From positions 806,001 through 870,000 of the forward strand of contig NZ_FPBE01000001.1 in assembly GCF_900116625.1 (NCBI RefSeq): DNA of 64,000 bases, given 5' to 3'. The DNA comes from Idiomarina abyssalis (lineage in GTDB: Bacteria; Pseudomonadota; Gammaproteobacteria; Enterobacterales; Alteromonadaceae). Shown piece after piece: positions 36,444 through 44,864 of this stretch. Both the position numbers and the translations under genes were made by a program. Within the stretch, counting starts at the first letter, position 1, and each line of letters begins with the position of its first letter. Below the pieces are notes generated by a model. The model did no database searches. It was not told where the DNA came from and worked only from the letters and a program-made list of their open reading frames with translations.

Positions 36444-36869
36444 ATGAAACTATTAACGTCCTTAGCAATATTATCTTTATTAGCGTCTCCTTTCGCTCTG
36501 GCTCAGCAATCTGAAGATAATAACAATGAAGAACAAGAGCGCAGCGAAGAAGTTCGCAAGCAGCAAGACGATTTAAAAGCTGACATGGAAGCCATGCGAA
36601 ACGAGCAAAAGGCTGAAATGGAAGCTATGCGCAACGAGCAAAAAGCGAAAATGGCAGAACGTAAAGAGGAACGGAAACAACAAAAAGCAGAGCGCAAGGA
36701 AGACAAAGCTGAGAAAAAAGAGAAATGGAAATCGATGAAAGATAAACGTAAATCAGAAAAAGAAAAAATGAAAGAAAAACGCCAATCGCTTAAAGATAAG
36801 TCTGACGACTCAGATAAGAATGAAGACAAAGACGACGATAATAACGATGATGACAATGGTAACAATTAA
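36444..36869 (+). CDS. Secreted Lys/Glu-rich coiled-coil protein, function unknown
   Basis: Protein of 141 residues that I do not recognise. A clear signal peptide (MKLLTSLAILSLLASPFALA, cleavage before Gln21) precedes a mature part made almost wholly of K, E, R, D, Q, M and N. An 11-residue repeat (MEAMRNEQKAE/K) occurs twice in tandem at about 48-69, and a third degenerate copy follows, a hendecad pattern typical of long, straight coiled coils. The last 25 residues are mostly Asp and Asn (DDDNNDDDN). No Cys and almost no aromatic residues are present. It has its own terminator and a GAGG ribosome site, so it is a one-gene unit. Confidence 0.8.
   Translation: MKLLTSLAILSLLASPFALAQQSEDNNNEEQERSEEVRKQQDDLKADMEAMRNEQKAEMEAMRNEQKAKMAERKEERKQQKAERKEDKAEKKEKWKSMKDKRKSEKEKMKEKRQSLKDKSDDSDKNEDKDDDNNDDDNGNN
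36585..36650 (+). repeat. Two tandem 33-bp repeats coding 11-residue hendecads
   Basis: Copies 36585-36617 and 36618-36650 encode MEAMRNEQKAE and MEAMRNEQKAK and differ at only a few synonymous positions plus the last codon. Length 33 bp keeps frame. The high identity at DNA level suggests a recent duplication. Confidence 0.9.
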
Positions 36870-36889
36870 TTGTTAATAACTGAGTGTAT

Positions 36890-36916
36890 AAAAGGCGGAT
36901 CAATGATCCGCTTTTT
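36890..36916 (+). terminator. Intrinsic terminator after the Lys/Glu-rich protein gene
   Basis: Stem AAAAGGCGGATCA/TGATCCGCTTTTT with a tight loop, ending in TTTTT. It lies 20 bases after the stop codon. Confidence 0.85.
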
Positions 36917-36920
36917 CTGT

Positions 36921-36980
36921 TTGACACATAATTTTTAATTAATAATAAACTTCAATTAAAATACTTTATCTCGCTATAAT
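36921..36980 (+). promoter_or_regulatory. AT-rich promoter region of the H-NS family gene
   Basis: TTGACA (36921) with TAATAA 16 bases on, and further down TTCAAT with a perfect TATAAT (36975-36980) 18 bases on, lie in a stretch of very high AT content. H-NS itself binds such DNA, so autoregulation is plausible but not shown. The leader after TATAAT is about 45 bases. Confidence 0.55.
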
Positions 36981-37029
36981 GAAAACAAATCAACATGAAA
37001 TTTAAGTCAATCAAATAAGGTAAGCATCA

Positions 37030-37446
37030 ATGAGTGATTTCATTAATATTCTGCGTCATGAGCGTCGTTTAAAAGCTGCACTAAAAGAACTTAACTTAAA
37101 TGAACTGGAAAGCATTAAAGAAAAGTTCGATTCGGTTATCGCTCAGCGTCGTGAAGAAGAAGCTGAGAAACTGCGCCAGCATGAAGCCAAACAAAAGAAA
37201 ATTGAAGAGTTTAAAAGTGCAATGGCAGACGCCGGTATCGAGCTTTCAGACATATTAGAGCAAGAGCTGGGTGGAGAGCCTATTGTTAAAACAACTCGCA
37301 AGAAAAGAGCGCCTAAGCCGCCTAAATATGAATACACTGATGAAAATGGTGAAAAGCAAACCTGGACCGGTCAGGGGCGCATGCCAAAAGCTATGAAAAC
37401 AGCGATTGATAATGGCAAACCGTTAGAGTCTTTTTTAATTAAGTAA
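37030..37446 (+). CDS. hns: H-NS family nucleoid-associated protein
   Basis: Protein of 138 residues of the H-NS/StpA type. Residues 1-65 are a charged helical oligomerisation domain; a linker with KKRAPKPPKY follows. The C-terminal DNA-binding domain holds TWTGQGRMPKAM, the AT-hook-like signature (QGR) that inserts in the minor groove. It would silence AT-rich, often foreign, DNA and shape the nucleoid. Single-gene unit with its own promoter and a downstream terminator. It could equally be called an H-NS-like protein, as other paralogues may exist outside the window. Confidence 0.92.
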   Translation: MSDFINILRHERRLKAALKELNLNELESIKEKFDSVIAQRREEEAEKLRQHEAKQKKIEEFKSAMADAGIELSDILEQELGGEPIVKTTRKKRAPKPPKYEYTDENGEKQTWTGQGRMPKAMKTAIDNGKPLESFLIK

Positions 37447-37460
37447 TAAGACGAATTTAT

Positions 37461-37500
37461 GCGTAGTCGCGATGAATAATTAATCAAGACTACGCTTTTT
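37461..37500 (+). terminator. Intrinsic terminator after the H-NS gene
   Basis: 8-bp stem GCGTAGTC/GACTACGC with a 19-base loop, followed by TTTTTG. It lies 14 bases after the stop codon. Confidence 0.8.
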
Positions 37501-37560
37501 GTTGAACAATAGACTCAGCTTGATTAGGCTATAGAAAATTCAAACTGGCAAGGATCGACA

Positions 37561-37929
37561 TTGCGCTATCGTTTCATAGCATTCGTATTAACGCCATTAT
37601 TCGGCCTTTCTGCCTGCAGCATCTTACCTCAGATGCCAGGAGGCTTTAATCAAATCGACTCGGGTGACATCAGAATTTACCATACAGGCGACACGCCATC
37701 GCGCGCATACGAGCTCGTTAGTGTTGTAAATGGTGAAAGCTGCCAGCGGCAATTTAACGGTGAACCGGCGTCAGATAACAAAGCTATTCAAGCTCTACGG
37801 GTCGACGCTGTTCGATTTAAGGCACATGCCGTCATTGAAACCCAGTGTTTTTCATTAAAACCTAAAGCCGACTCCATCTGTTACAGTGAAGTCAGCTGTG
37901 TAGGCCGTGCAATTCGGTGGCGTGACTAG
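37561..37929 (+). CDS. rcsF: RcsF-like outer-membrane stress-sensor lipoprotein
   Basis: Lipoprotein of 122 residues with signal and lipobox GLSAC (Cys19). The mature part has four Cys, at 61, 96, 107 and 113; the spacing (35, 11, 6) nearly equals E. coli RcsF (35, 9, 6), where C74-C118 and C109-C124 form non-consecutive disulfides. The flanking motifs GESCQ and SCVGRAI also fit. In E. coli RcsF senses envelope damage and signals to the Rcs phosphorelay; rcsF, trmO and proS are neighbours there too, supporting this call. The start is TTG 37561 with AAGGAT ahead. No Rcs kinase genes are in the window. Confidence 0.85.
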   Translation: MRYRFIAFVLTPLFGLSACSILPQMPGGFNQIDSGDIRIYHTGDTPSRAYELVSVVNGESCQRQFNGEPASDNKAIQALRVDAVRFKAHAVIETQCFSLKPKADSICYSEVSCVGRAIRWRD

Positions 37930-38570
37930 TTGCTTCTGGTTAACGTCACGTCACCTACCCCAACTTCAACCTGAACATCCGTCGAACCATTACCCCGATA
38001 ACTGGATTCCGACGTTACTAACATTCTGTTTTCCTGAGTATTACCGAAGTTTCTCAAGCTGGTATCGCCAACACCTACTGAAGCTTCAACCAAACCATAC
38101 TCACCGTTGGCAAGGTTCAGTGACACATCGCCTACGCCCAAATCTACTTTTACATTGTTGAATGGCAAGTCACCGGATATTTCGCCAACACCCAAATTTA
38201 CTTCCAGTAACCGTGAGCGAGGAACTGACACCTTCCAATGTTGAGACATATCATCGTGCGGCGTGGCCGATATTTCCAAATGATTACCGCTACGCTCCCC
38301 TTTTATGAGCACCTCTGACAAATCACCACCACTGGCAAACCAGCCGTCATCATCAGATTCAACGCGCAGTTCAATTTCAACCGCCTCACCTTCAGTAACT
38401 CTTAGCTCAACAGTCCCGACCGTTGCATCCAGGCGAATTTCTGTATCGCTGCTGACAATATAGCTGTCAGTCAGAGTGCGCTCGCGATCATTTGCAGAGA
38501 AAGCCGCTGTGCTAAGCGTAACTAAGCCGATAAAGCCTAAAGTTAAAGGCCAAATTTTATGTTTCATCAT
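37926..38570 (-). CDS. Exported DUF4097-like beta-repeat protein
   Basis: Protein of about 214 residues with a signal peptide (KHKIWPLTLGFIGLVTLSTAAFSA). The mature part is a repeating beta structure in which GVGEISGDL, GVGDVSLNL, GVGDTSLRN and GVGDVTLTR recur at intervals, as in DUF4097/adhesin-head-like beta-solenoids. Function is unknown; such proteins are often periplasmic or surface-located. ATG 38570 follows AGGAAAAG; an earlier ATG at 38603 is less likely because it precedes the ribosome site. Its last 4 bases overlap the convergent rcsF gene. Confidence 0.75.
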   Translation of the reverse strand: MMKHKIWPLTLGFIGLVTLSTAAFSANDRERTLTDSYIVSSDTEIRLDATVGTVELRVTEGEAVEIELRVESDDDGWFASGGDLSEVLIKGERSGNHLEISATPHDDMSQHWKVSVPRSRLLEVNLGVGEISGDLPFNNVKVDLGVGDVSLNLANGEYGLVEASVGVGDTSLRNFGNTQENRMLVTSESSYRGNGSTDVQVEVGVGDVTLTRSN

Positions 38571-38781
38571 TTTTCTTTTCCTATTGTTATTAAAACCGTT
38601 CATGCCAAACTCTAAAGCACGTCATGTAATTTATTGATTAGCTCTGCAACGCTTATGCCAAAGATTAAAACCTTTTAATATCAAACATTTAAATAATTCG
38701 AAAAGTAATCAGTTAGCGAAATAGCTAACTATGTGGTGAAATTGGCTACCTGTATTTCGCGTGTTCACTAACGGAGGCGAT

Positions 38782-39489
38782 ATGAAAAGCCAGCAACAAC
38801 TGACACAGGTTGCGGTTATCCGTACGCCTTTTCCTGAGAAATTCAGCGTTCCCCGACAGCCGGGGTTGGTTCCTTCTGCACTCGCTCAAGTGGAACTGGT
38901 TGGTGACTACCAACACGCACAAGCCATAGAAGGCATCGAGCAGTTTTCACACCTTTGGCTAACTTTCGAGTTTCATCAGCACGATACCTGGCAGGAAAGA
39001 GTCCGGCCGCCGCGTCTGGGAGGTAACCAACAGTTAGGGGTATTTGCCACACGTTCTCCGTTTCGGCCTAACCAGTTGGGTTTGTCCGTTGTCGAACTGA
39101 TTGCGGTACAAACGGAACCGAATGTCGTCTTGACTGTTCGCGGAGCAGATTTAGTCGATAAAACGCCAATTGTCGATATAAAGCCTTATATTCCCTACGT
39201 TGACTCTATTACCGATGCCCGAGCGGGATTTGCACAAGAAAAGCCTGAGTCTCGTATGAAAGTACAATTTTCGGACGCCGCCGAGGCAGTGTTGAAAAGC
39301 GCACATTCGAGCTCTTCCGGCCTAAGGACACTGGTTACTGAGGTACTTAGTCAGGACCCTAGGCCGGCCTATCACAAAGCGCAGTCACCCCAGAGAACTT
39401 ACGGCACCGCACTTTTAAACTATAATATTCGTTGGTATGTACAACAAAACACCGTTTTTGTTGAAGAAATCTCATTAAAACAGCCGTAA
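38782..39489 (+). CDS. trmO: tRNA(Thr) m6t6A37 methyltransferase TrmO
   Basis: Protein of about 235 residues of the YaeB/TsaA family, which N6-methylates t6A37 of tRNA-Thr(GGU) with S-adenosylmethionine. The family beta-barrel motifs are present: VIRTPFPEKFSVPRQPG, then IEGIEQFSHLWLTFEFHQH, RPPRLGGNQQLGVFATRSPF and RPNQLGLSVVEL, and a C-terminal domain with QDPRPAYH. ATG 38782 has GGAGGCG just before it; the longer frame from 38761 is not needed. It is followed after 78 bases by proS, as in E. coli. Confidence 0.94.
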   Translation: MKSQQQLTQVAVIRTPFPEKFSVPRQPGLVPSALAQVELVGDYQHAQAIEGIEQFSHLWLTFEFHQHDTWQERVRPPRLGGNQQLGVFATRSPFRPNQLGLSVVELIAVQTEPNVVLTVRGADLVDKTPIVDIKPYIPYVDSITDARAGFAQEKPESRMKVQFSDAAEAVLKSAHSSSSGLRTLVTEVLSQDPRPAYHKAQSPQRTYGTALLNYNIRWYVQQNTVFVEEISLKQP

Positions 39490-39567
39490 AAGGCTTTTGA
39501 GCTGAGTCAGACACTGCTAAACTTCGCTCTAATTTTTGACCACTATAAATTGCAGAGATGCCGGACT

Positions 39568-41271
39568 ATGCGCAGCAGCCAATATTTATTATCTACGCTT
39601 AAAGAAACACCTTCTGACGCTGAGATCGTGAGTCATCAGCTTATGTTGCGGGCAGGCATGATCCGTAAGGTCGCCGCCGGACTTTATACCTGGACTCCCA
39701 CCGGCCTGCGTGTACTACGTAAAGTTGAGAATGTTGTCCGTGAGGAAATGGAAGCCATTAACGCATTGGAAATTTTAATGCCAATGGTACAACCGGCCGA
39801 TCTCTGGCAGGAATCTGGACGCTGGGATGATTACGGCCCGGAGTTATTGCGTATCAAGGATCGCAATCAACGTGACTTCTTATTGGGCCCAACCCACGAG
39901 GAAATTATCAGTCAGTTGGTACGCAAGGAAGTCAGTAGCTATAAGCAACTGCCATTAACCTTATTCCAGATCCAGACAAAATTCCGCGACGAAATTCGCC
40001 CTCGTTTTGGCGTTATGCGTGCACGTGAGTTTATGATGAAGGACGCTTACTCTTTCCATCTCACTGACGAGTCGCTGCAAAAAACTTACGATGACATGTA
40101 CAAAGCGTACAGCCGTATTTTTGAGCGCCTGGGTCTGGATTATCGTCCGGTTATTGCAGACACAGGCTCTATTGGCGGAAGTCACTCGCACGAGTTCCAC
40201 GTTTTGGCCAGCTCCGGCGAAGACGCTATCGCATTTTCTGACTCATCAGATTATGCCGCCAATGTGGAAATGGCCGAAGCTTTGGCCCCTGCAGGAGAAC
40301 GCCCTGCTGCAACGCAAAAAATGGAAAAACATCAAGTACATGGTGATGAACTGGCCGCTGTATTACAGCCACTATCTGTAGAAAGTCAGCAAGCTGTTAA
40401 GTCCGTTATTGTCAAAGCATCAGATGACATTGAAGCCGAGTACATTCAACTTGTATTACGCGCGGATCATGAACTGAATACAGTGAAAGCGGAAAAACTC
40501 GAACAAGTCGCGGCTCCGTTGGAAATACTGACTCAAACTGAAAAAGCAACGGGTATAGAAGCGCCTTACATTGGCGTAGTAAAGTCAAAGCTCCCATTGC
40601 TGGTTGATCGCAGCGCTGCTCACCTGGCCGATTTCGCCTGTGGCGCCAATGAAGATGGTCACTGGCTGACAGGCGTTAACTGGGAGCGCGACACTCCGGA
40701 CTCTACCGTAGTGGATATTCGCAATGTTGTTGCCGGCGACCCAAGCCCTTGTGGTCAGGGTAAAGTGAAAATTGCCCGAGGCATTGAAGTCGGCCATATT
40801 TTCCAGCTCGGCACAAAGTACAGTGATGCCATGAAAGTTGGTGTACTGTCTGAAACCGGTAAACACGAAACTCTGACTATGGGTTGTTATGGTATTGGTG
40901 TATCGCGCATTGTTGCTGCTGCAATAGAACAGAATAACGACGAGCGTGGTATATGCTGGCCAGATGCCCTGGCGCCCTTCCAGGTCGTCATTGTGCCAAT
41001 GAACATGCATAAATCAGCACGTGTTCAGGCGGCCGCTGAGAAGCTTTACGAAGACTTGAAGGCTCAAGGTATTGATGTTCTTTTTGACGACCGTAAAGAG
41101 CGCCCTGGGGTCATGTTTACGGACATGGAGCTCATAGGTATTCCACATCAGGTTGTGGTTGGTGAACGTAATCTGGATGAAAACCAGGTTGAGTACCAGA
41201 GTCGTAAAGGCGGCGAGAAGCAAAAAATCAGTTTAGACGACTGCGTTAGCTTCATTAAACAGCAGTTCTAA
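39568..41271 (+). CDS. proS: Prolyl-tRNA synthetase
   Basis: Class II aminoacyl-tRNA synthetase of 567 residues in the bacterial form with an editing insertion (INS) domain at about 225-400 that removes mischarged alanine. The class II motifs are seen: motif 1 near residue 55-80 ([14 protein letters not shown]), motif 2 ([17 protein letters not shown]) and motif 3 ([13 protein letters not shown]), and a C-terminal anticodon-binding domain with [14 protein letters not shown] 39568 matches the usual N-terminus [15 protein letters not shown]. A strong bidirectional terminator separates it from gpt. Confidence 0.97.
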   Translation: MRSSQYLLSTLKETPSDAEIVSHQLMLRAGMIRKVAAGLYTWTPTGLRVLRKVENVVREEMEAINALEILMPMVQPADLWQESGRWDDYGPELLRIKDRNQRDFLLGPTHEEIISQLVRKEVSSYKQLPLTLFQIQTKFRDEIRPRFGVMRAREFMMKDAYSFHLTDESLQKTYDDMYKAYSRIFERLGLDYRPVIADTGSIGGSHSHEFHVLASSGEDAIAFSDSSDYAANVEMAEALAPAGERPAATQKMEKHQVHGDELAAVLQPLSVESQQAVKSVIVKASDDIEAEYIQLVLRADHELNTVKAEKLEQVAAPLEILTQTEKATGIEAPYIGVVKSKLPLLVDRSAAHLADFACGANEDGHWLTGVNWERDTPDSTVVDIRNVVAGDPSPCGQGKVKIARGIEVGHIFQLGTKYSDAMKVGVLSETGKHETLTMGCYGIGVSRIVAAAIEQNNDERGICWPDALAPFQVVIVPMNMHKSARVQAAAEKLYEDLKAQGIDVLFDDRKERPGVMFTDMELIGIPHQVVVGERNLDENQVEYQSRKGGEKQKISLDDCVSFIKQQF

Positions 41272-41286
41272 ACTCAATAAACAAAG

Positions 41287-41321
41287 AAAAAGGCCTGATA
41301 GCAAAACTATCAGGCCTTTTT
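41287..41321. terminator. Bidirectional intrinsic terminator between proS and gpt
   Basis: 15-bp perfect arms AAAAAGGCCTGATAG and CTATCAGGCCTTTTT around a 5-base loop give a T-run on both strands, serving both convergent genes. Confidence 0.93.
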
Positions 41322-41339
41322 ACCTTAACAGGGCGAGTT

Positions 41340-41825
41340 TTAAGATTCCTGCCCTGCCAACGGCTCAATGTAATGCAAGTGCATGTCCCAGGGGAAGTGG
41401 ATCCAGGTGTCTTGTGCTAAATCAGCAACAAAATCATCAACCAACTCCATTCCTGCCGGTTTTGCATAAACCGTAACAAACTTTGCTTTTGGTAAGCGGT
41501 CACGTAAAAACTTCAGGGTGTTACCCGTATCAACTAAATCGTCTACAACCAAAAAGCCTTCGCCATCAGTCGTTGCGGTAACGTCTTTCATTACCTGTAA
41601 GTCATCTCGTTGCTCGGTGTGATCATAGGAACTCACCGCCACACAATCGACCACACGAATATTTAACTCACGCGCCACAATAGCCGCAGGCACCAGGCCA
41701 CCACGGCTTACCGCAATAATACCTTTATATTGCTCCGCCGGTAATTGACGGCGCGCCAGTTCACGCGTCGCACGGTGCAACTCTTCCCATGATACAAAAA
41801 ACTCGCGGTTTGAATGCCATCCCAT
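41340..41825 (-). CDS. gpt: Xanthine-guanine phosphoribosyltransferase
   Basis: Protein of 161 residues of the Gpt family: joins PRPP to xanthine, guanine or hypoxanthine to form nucleotides. The PRPP loop [11 protein letters not shown] lies near residues 92-102, the N-terminal [18 protein letters not shown] and the C-terminal [10 protein letters not shown] base-recognition loop match E. coli Gpt well. It follows the NCS2 purine permease gene by 7 bases, coupling uptake of a base to its salvage. Confidence 0.95.
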   Translation of the reverse strand: MGWHSNREFFVSWEELHRATRELARRQLPAEQYKGIIAVSRGGLVPAAIVARELNIRVVDCVAVSSYDHTEQRDDLQVMKDVTATTDGEGFLVVDDLVDTGNTLKFLRDRLPKAKFVTVYAKPAGMELVDDFVADLAQDTWIHFPWDMHLHYIEPLAGQES

Positions 41826-41832
41826 AATTTCG

Positions 41833-43125
41833 TTACCCTAACCAAATAAATTTAGCGACAAAAAGCGCGCCTAAGAAAATTACGCTCGGTGTTAAATCTT
41901 GATAGCGTCCGCCGAGTAATTTCACCACAACGTAACTGATAAAACCTAACGCAATACCATCTGCTATTGAAAATGTCAGTGGTGTCATCAATAAAACCAC
42001 AGCAACAGGTGCGGCCTCCGTAATGTCATCCCACTTTACGTCTTTCAGTGTAAACAACATTAGAACCGCGACATAAATTATTGCCCCGGCGGTTGCGTAA
42101 GCTGGGATCATACCAGCCAACGGCGCGAAAAACATTGCCAAAAGAAAGAGAATACCGACCACCACCGCAGCAAGCCCGGTTTTACCACCCGAAGCGACTC
42201 CTGCTGCAGATTCTATGTAACTGGTGGTGGTTGAAGTACCCAGTATTGACCCCGCGACGGTGGCGGTACTGTCCGCCATTAGCGCTTTATTCAGCCGGGG
42301 CATTTCACCATTAGCTTTGGCCAGACCCGCTTTTTGTGCAACGGCCAGCAAAGTGCCTGAGGTATCAAATAAGTCCACGAACAAGAATGCAAAAATAACG
42401 GACAACATACCAATATCGAAAGCTGCCGCTAAGTCCATTTGCATAAAGGTGGGAAGCAGACTTGGAGGGGCCGATACAATACCATTATATTCAACTAACC
42501 CCGTTGCCCAGGCAATAAGAGTGACCAGCAAAATACTGATTAATGCCGCACCCTGTACTTGCCGTGCAACCAAACCAATAATTAGGAAGAAGCCCGCTGC
42601 TGCCAGCAATACAGACGGCTCAGATAAAGAGCCTAAGCTCACCATTGTTGCGTCGTTGGCGACAATTATGTTGGCATTCTGCAAGCCAATTAACGCCAAA
42701 AATGCACCAATACCGGCGGCTATAGCCAAACGTAAGGTGGTAGGAATGGATTTTATAATCCACTCGCGCACCCGAAAAGCAGAAAGTAAAAAGAACAAAC
42801 AACCAGAGAAGAATACAGCCCCCAACGCCGTTTGCCAGGTATACCCCATGCTAAATACAACGGTGTAAGTGAAAAAGGCGTTTAAGCCCATTCCCGGCGC
42901 CAGTGCTACCGGGTAGTTCGCCCATAGCCCCATAATCAAACAACCAATGGCTGCCGCTAAACAAGTAGCCACAAATACAGCCCCATAATCCATACCTGTT
43001 TCGCTCAAAATAGACGGGTTAACAAAGATAATGTAAGCCATGGTCAGGAAAGTTGTCAGTCCACCAATAATCTCGGACTTAACAGAACTACCACTTGCTT
43101 TAATTGAAAACAGCTTTTCCAGCAT
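41833..43125 (-). CDS. NCS2-family purine (adenine/guanine/hypoxanthine) permease
   Basis: Membrane protein of 430 residues with about 12-14 hydrophobic segments, matching the AzgA-like branch of NCS2 (PbuG, AdeP, GhxP). Characteristic are [20 protein letters not shown] near residue 22, [15 protein letters not shown] near 75, and [18 protein letters not shown] with the conserved Ser/Glu substrate segment. It should be a proton-coupled importer of purine bases; specificity between adenine and guanine/hypoxanthine is not readable. Gpt next door favours guanine or hypoxanthine. No purine riboswitch is seen in the 109-base leader. Confidence 0.93.
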   Translation of the reverse strand: MLEKLFSIKASGSSVKSEIIGGLTTFLTMAYIIFVNPSILSETGMDYGAVFVATCLAAAIGCLIMGLWANYPVALAPGMGLNAFFTYTVVFSMGYTWQTALGAVFFSGCLFFLLSAFRVREWIIKSIPTTLRLAIAAGIGAFLALIGLQNANIIVANDATMVSLGSLSEPSVLLAAAGFFLIIGLVARQVQGAALISILLVTLIAWATGLVEYNGIVSAPPSLLPTFMQMDLAAAFDIGMLSVIFAFLFVDLFDTSGTLLAVAQKAGLAKANGEMPRLNKALMADSTATVAGSILGTSTTTSYIESAAGVASGGKTGLAAVVVGILFLLAMFFAPLAGMIPAYATAGAIIYVAVLMLFTLKDVKWDDITEAAPVAVVLLMTPLTFSIADGIALGFISYVVVKLLGGRYQDLTPSVIFLGALFVAKFIWLG

Positions 43126-43234
43126 GAGAAACCTTGAAAGTTTGGCGTTGTGGTTAAAAGGCAGGTATTTTATCCTAATTGCCGCGTAATTTGTTGTTCA
43201 CTTTTTATTTTTTAAACAGGATACAGAATTTATC

Positions 43235-43555
43235 ATGCCAACCGTTTATTTCGTCGATGCCGATGGGAATCAGTTTGAAGCCACAGTCGACTCGGGAACC
43301 AACGTTATGGAAGCCGCAGTCGAGAACTTTATTGACGGCATTATTGGAGAGTGCGGCGGCGTTATGTCGTGTGCAACTTGCCATTGCTACATTCCGCCTG
43401 AGTGGCAGGATAAGCTCCCTGCTCCGTCAGAGCAGGAAGAAGATATGATCGATATGGTCATGGAGCCACAGGAAAACAGTCGGCTTAGCTGCCAAATAGA
43501 AATAACTGACGAGCTGGACGGCTTAGTTGTCCATATGCCTAAGTCTCAGTTCTAA
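43235..43555 (+). CDS. 2Fe-2S ferredoxin (adrenodoxin type)
   Basis: Protein of 106 residues with the vertebrate/adrenodoxin-type cluster pattern: Cys40, Cys46 and Cys49 in ECGGVMSCATCH (C-x5-C-x2-C) and Cys86 in RLSCQIEI. The acidic middle (SEQEEDMIDMV) suits docking to a partner reductase or P450-like protein. The partner is unknown: no ferredoxin reductase or P450 lies in the window. It is divergent from the NCS2 permease gene and convergent with the NAD-kinase-like gene, so it is probably its own unit. Confidence 0.92.
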   Translation: MPTVYFVDADGNQFEATVDSGTNVMEAAVENFIDGIIGECGGVMSCATCHCYIPPEWQDKLPAPSEQEEDMIDMVMEPQENSRLSCQIEITDELDGLVVHMPKSQF

Positions 43556-43569
43556 ATAGATTAGAGAGA

Positions 43570-44712
43570 CTAATTGACGGCTGCCACCGGCATAAGAACT
43601 TCGTCGTGGTAGCCGGTAATTACCCGGATAGTTCCTGAAAGCGAACTGTCTAATTCAGCATCGCCCGTATCGACCCGCAACGGCTTATTGTTCAGTGCCT
43701 GTAGCTTAGTCTTAGTAGCAACGACCCATATATTGTCTTTACCAATATGGCGAATAACTCTAGGACTCAACTGCTGATTACCCCGGCCAAATAAATGACC
43801 TTGCCCGCCTATTAGGGTAATAACCAATTTAATGCTTCCCGTTTTATGCTGGCTCACTTCGTCATACAAACGGCTTTCAGTAACATCGCTGGCTAGTAAG
43901 TTATCGTTTTGAACCAAGTCAACGCCAAGTAAGGTGTTCTCGTGCCCCATTGCCTGCATAACGGCTTCCACTGTAGAACCCGACCCCATTACTAAAAGTT
44001 CATCATCAACCCGTTCAATAATCTCTGCAGCAATATCGTCCAGAACCAGTTCATCACTTTCTTTGCCGCCCATTTTTACTGCCTGAACGTATTCCAGCTC
44101 CGCCGGTACAGACATTTCACCAAAACGTCTGGCTTTTACCGTACCTTTTCTAAAAGCCTCTTCGTCAATATCCATAACGTCGGCATTGTGAATACTTGAT
44201 AACTCTCCCTGAAGAATTTTCTCAATAACTCGCCCCGCGGCTGTAGGACTAATAGCATAAACTCCAGAATGGATTTTTACCCCGGCGGGTATCCCCAATA
44301 CCAGTTGTTGTTCAGGCACCACTTCATAAATATCGCGTGCGGTACCGTCACCTCCGGCAAATAAAAGGATATCGACCTTGTGAGCAATAATTGCTGACAC
44401 TGCTTTTTTAGTGTCTTCAGGCGAAGATGGTGATTCAGCAGCTGAATAAACCGACTCAAAAGAGAAGCCGAGGGTATTTAGACTGTCTGCCCCCATTTCA
44501 TTCTCAGCGGTGACAAAATTCAACTGTTGCTTGTATGGTTGGAGTAATTGTAATGCGGTTTCTGCGCGTTTCGATGCCTTTTTTTCAGCGCCGGCAGATA
44601 ATGCTTTTTCGCGAATATCGGCGCCATCGCTTCCTTTCAAAGCTAAGGCGCCGCCAATCCCCGCATAGGGGTTTATAATGAGACCAACGGTCAGCTTACT
44701 GCTCACTTCCAT
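43570..44712 (-). CDS. ATP-NAD kinase family protein
   Basis: Protein of 380 residues of the COG3199 branch of NAD kinase-like proteins. The start GLIINPYAGIGGALALKG and the diacylglycerol/NAD-kinase loop GGDGTARD at 120-127 are clear, followed by GIPAGVKIHSGVYAISP and, further on, the GSGSTVEAVM motif. The fold phosphorylates NAD(H) or related nucleotides, but members of this branch are poorly characterised and the housekeeping NAD kinase (shorter) is likely elsewhere. It starts 3 bases after the stop of the entericidin-like gene and ends the minus-strand prmB-aroC-epmC run. Confidence 0.85.
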   Translation of the reverse strand: MEVSSKLTVGLIINPYAGIGGALALKGSDGADIREKALSAGAEKKASKRAETALQLLQPYKQQLNFVTAENEMGADSLNTLGFSFESVYSAAESPSSPEDTKKAVSAIIAHKVDILLFAGGDGTARDIYEVVPEQQLVLGIPAGVKIHSGVYAISPTAAGRVIEKILQGELSSIHNADVMDIDEEAFRKGTVKARRFGEMSVPAELEYVQAVKMGGKESDELVLDDIAAEIIERVDDELLVMGSGSTVEAVMQAMGHENTLLGVDLVQNDNLLASDVTESRLYDEVSQHKTGSIKLVITLIGGQGHLFGRGNQQLSPRVIRHIGKDNIWVVATKTKLQALNNKPLRVDTGDAELDSSLSGTIRVITGYHDEVLMPVAAVN

Positions 44713-44715
44713 TAT

Positions 44716-44844
44716 TTATTCGTCGTTAGCCTCATCTTGAATCGCTTCGCCTGCTTTTTCTAAGTCACGCCCCGCGCCTTCTATCGTTTCGCAGGCAGAT
44801 AAGCCTAATACCGCTATAGCAACTAATAACGCTCTTAAGAACAT
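44716..44844 (-). CDS. Entericidin EcnA/B family small lipoprotein
   Basis: A 42-residue reading frame, short enough to be missed by length cut-offs. It has a signal peptide with lipobox LSAC (Cys18), followed by ETIEGAGRDLEKAGEAIQDE, the EcnA/EcnB pattern (TxxGxGxDxxxxGxAI). In E. coli, EcnA/EcnB are small envelope lipoproteins proposed as an antidote/toxin pair linked to lysis in stationary phase. GGAG precedes the ATG. It is 3 bases before the NAD-kinase-like gene and 20 after epmC. Only one such gene is seen, so an antidote/toxin pair is not implied. Confidence 0.88.
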   Translation of the reverse strand: MFLRALLVAIAVLGLSACETIEGAGRDLEKAGEAIQDEANDE

Positions 44845-44864
44845 AAGTAACTCCTTGTTATTAA

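Noticed and set aside
36503-36865. A Ser/Leu-rich open frame antisense to the Lys/Glu-rich protein gene
   Set aside because: It is the mirror of the repetitive charged codons (Glu/Lys read as Phe/Leu/Ser) and has no ribosome site.
42224-42868. A 214-residue open frame on the plus strand inside the NCS2 permease gene
   Set aside because: It is antisense to a well-conserved permease, has no recognisable domain and is rich in Lys/Ala/Pro, as expected of a shadow frame.
43126-43234. Purine riboswitch before the NCS2 permease
   Set aside because: No conserved aptamer core or helix P1 partner could be found; the gap is AT-rich and short.
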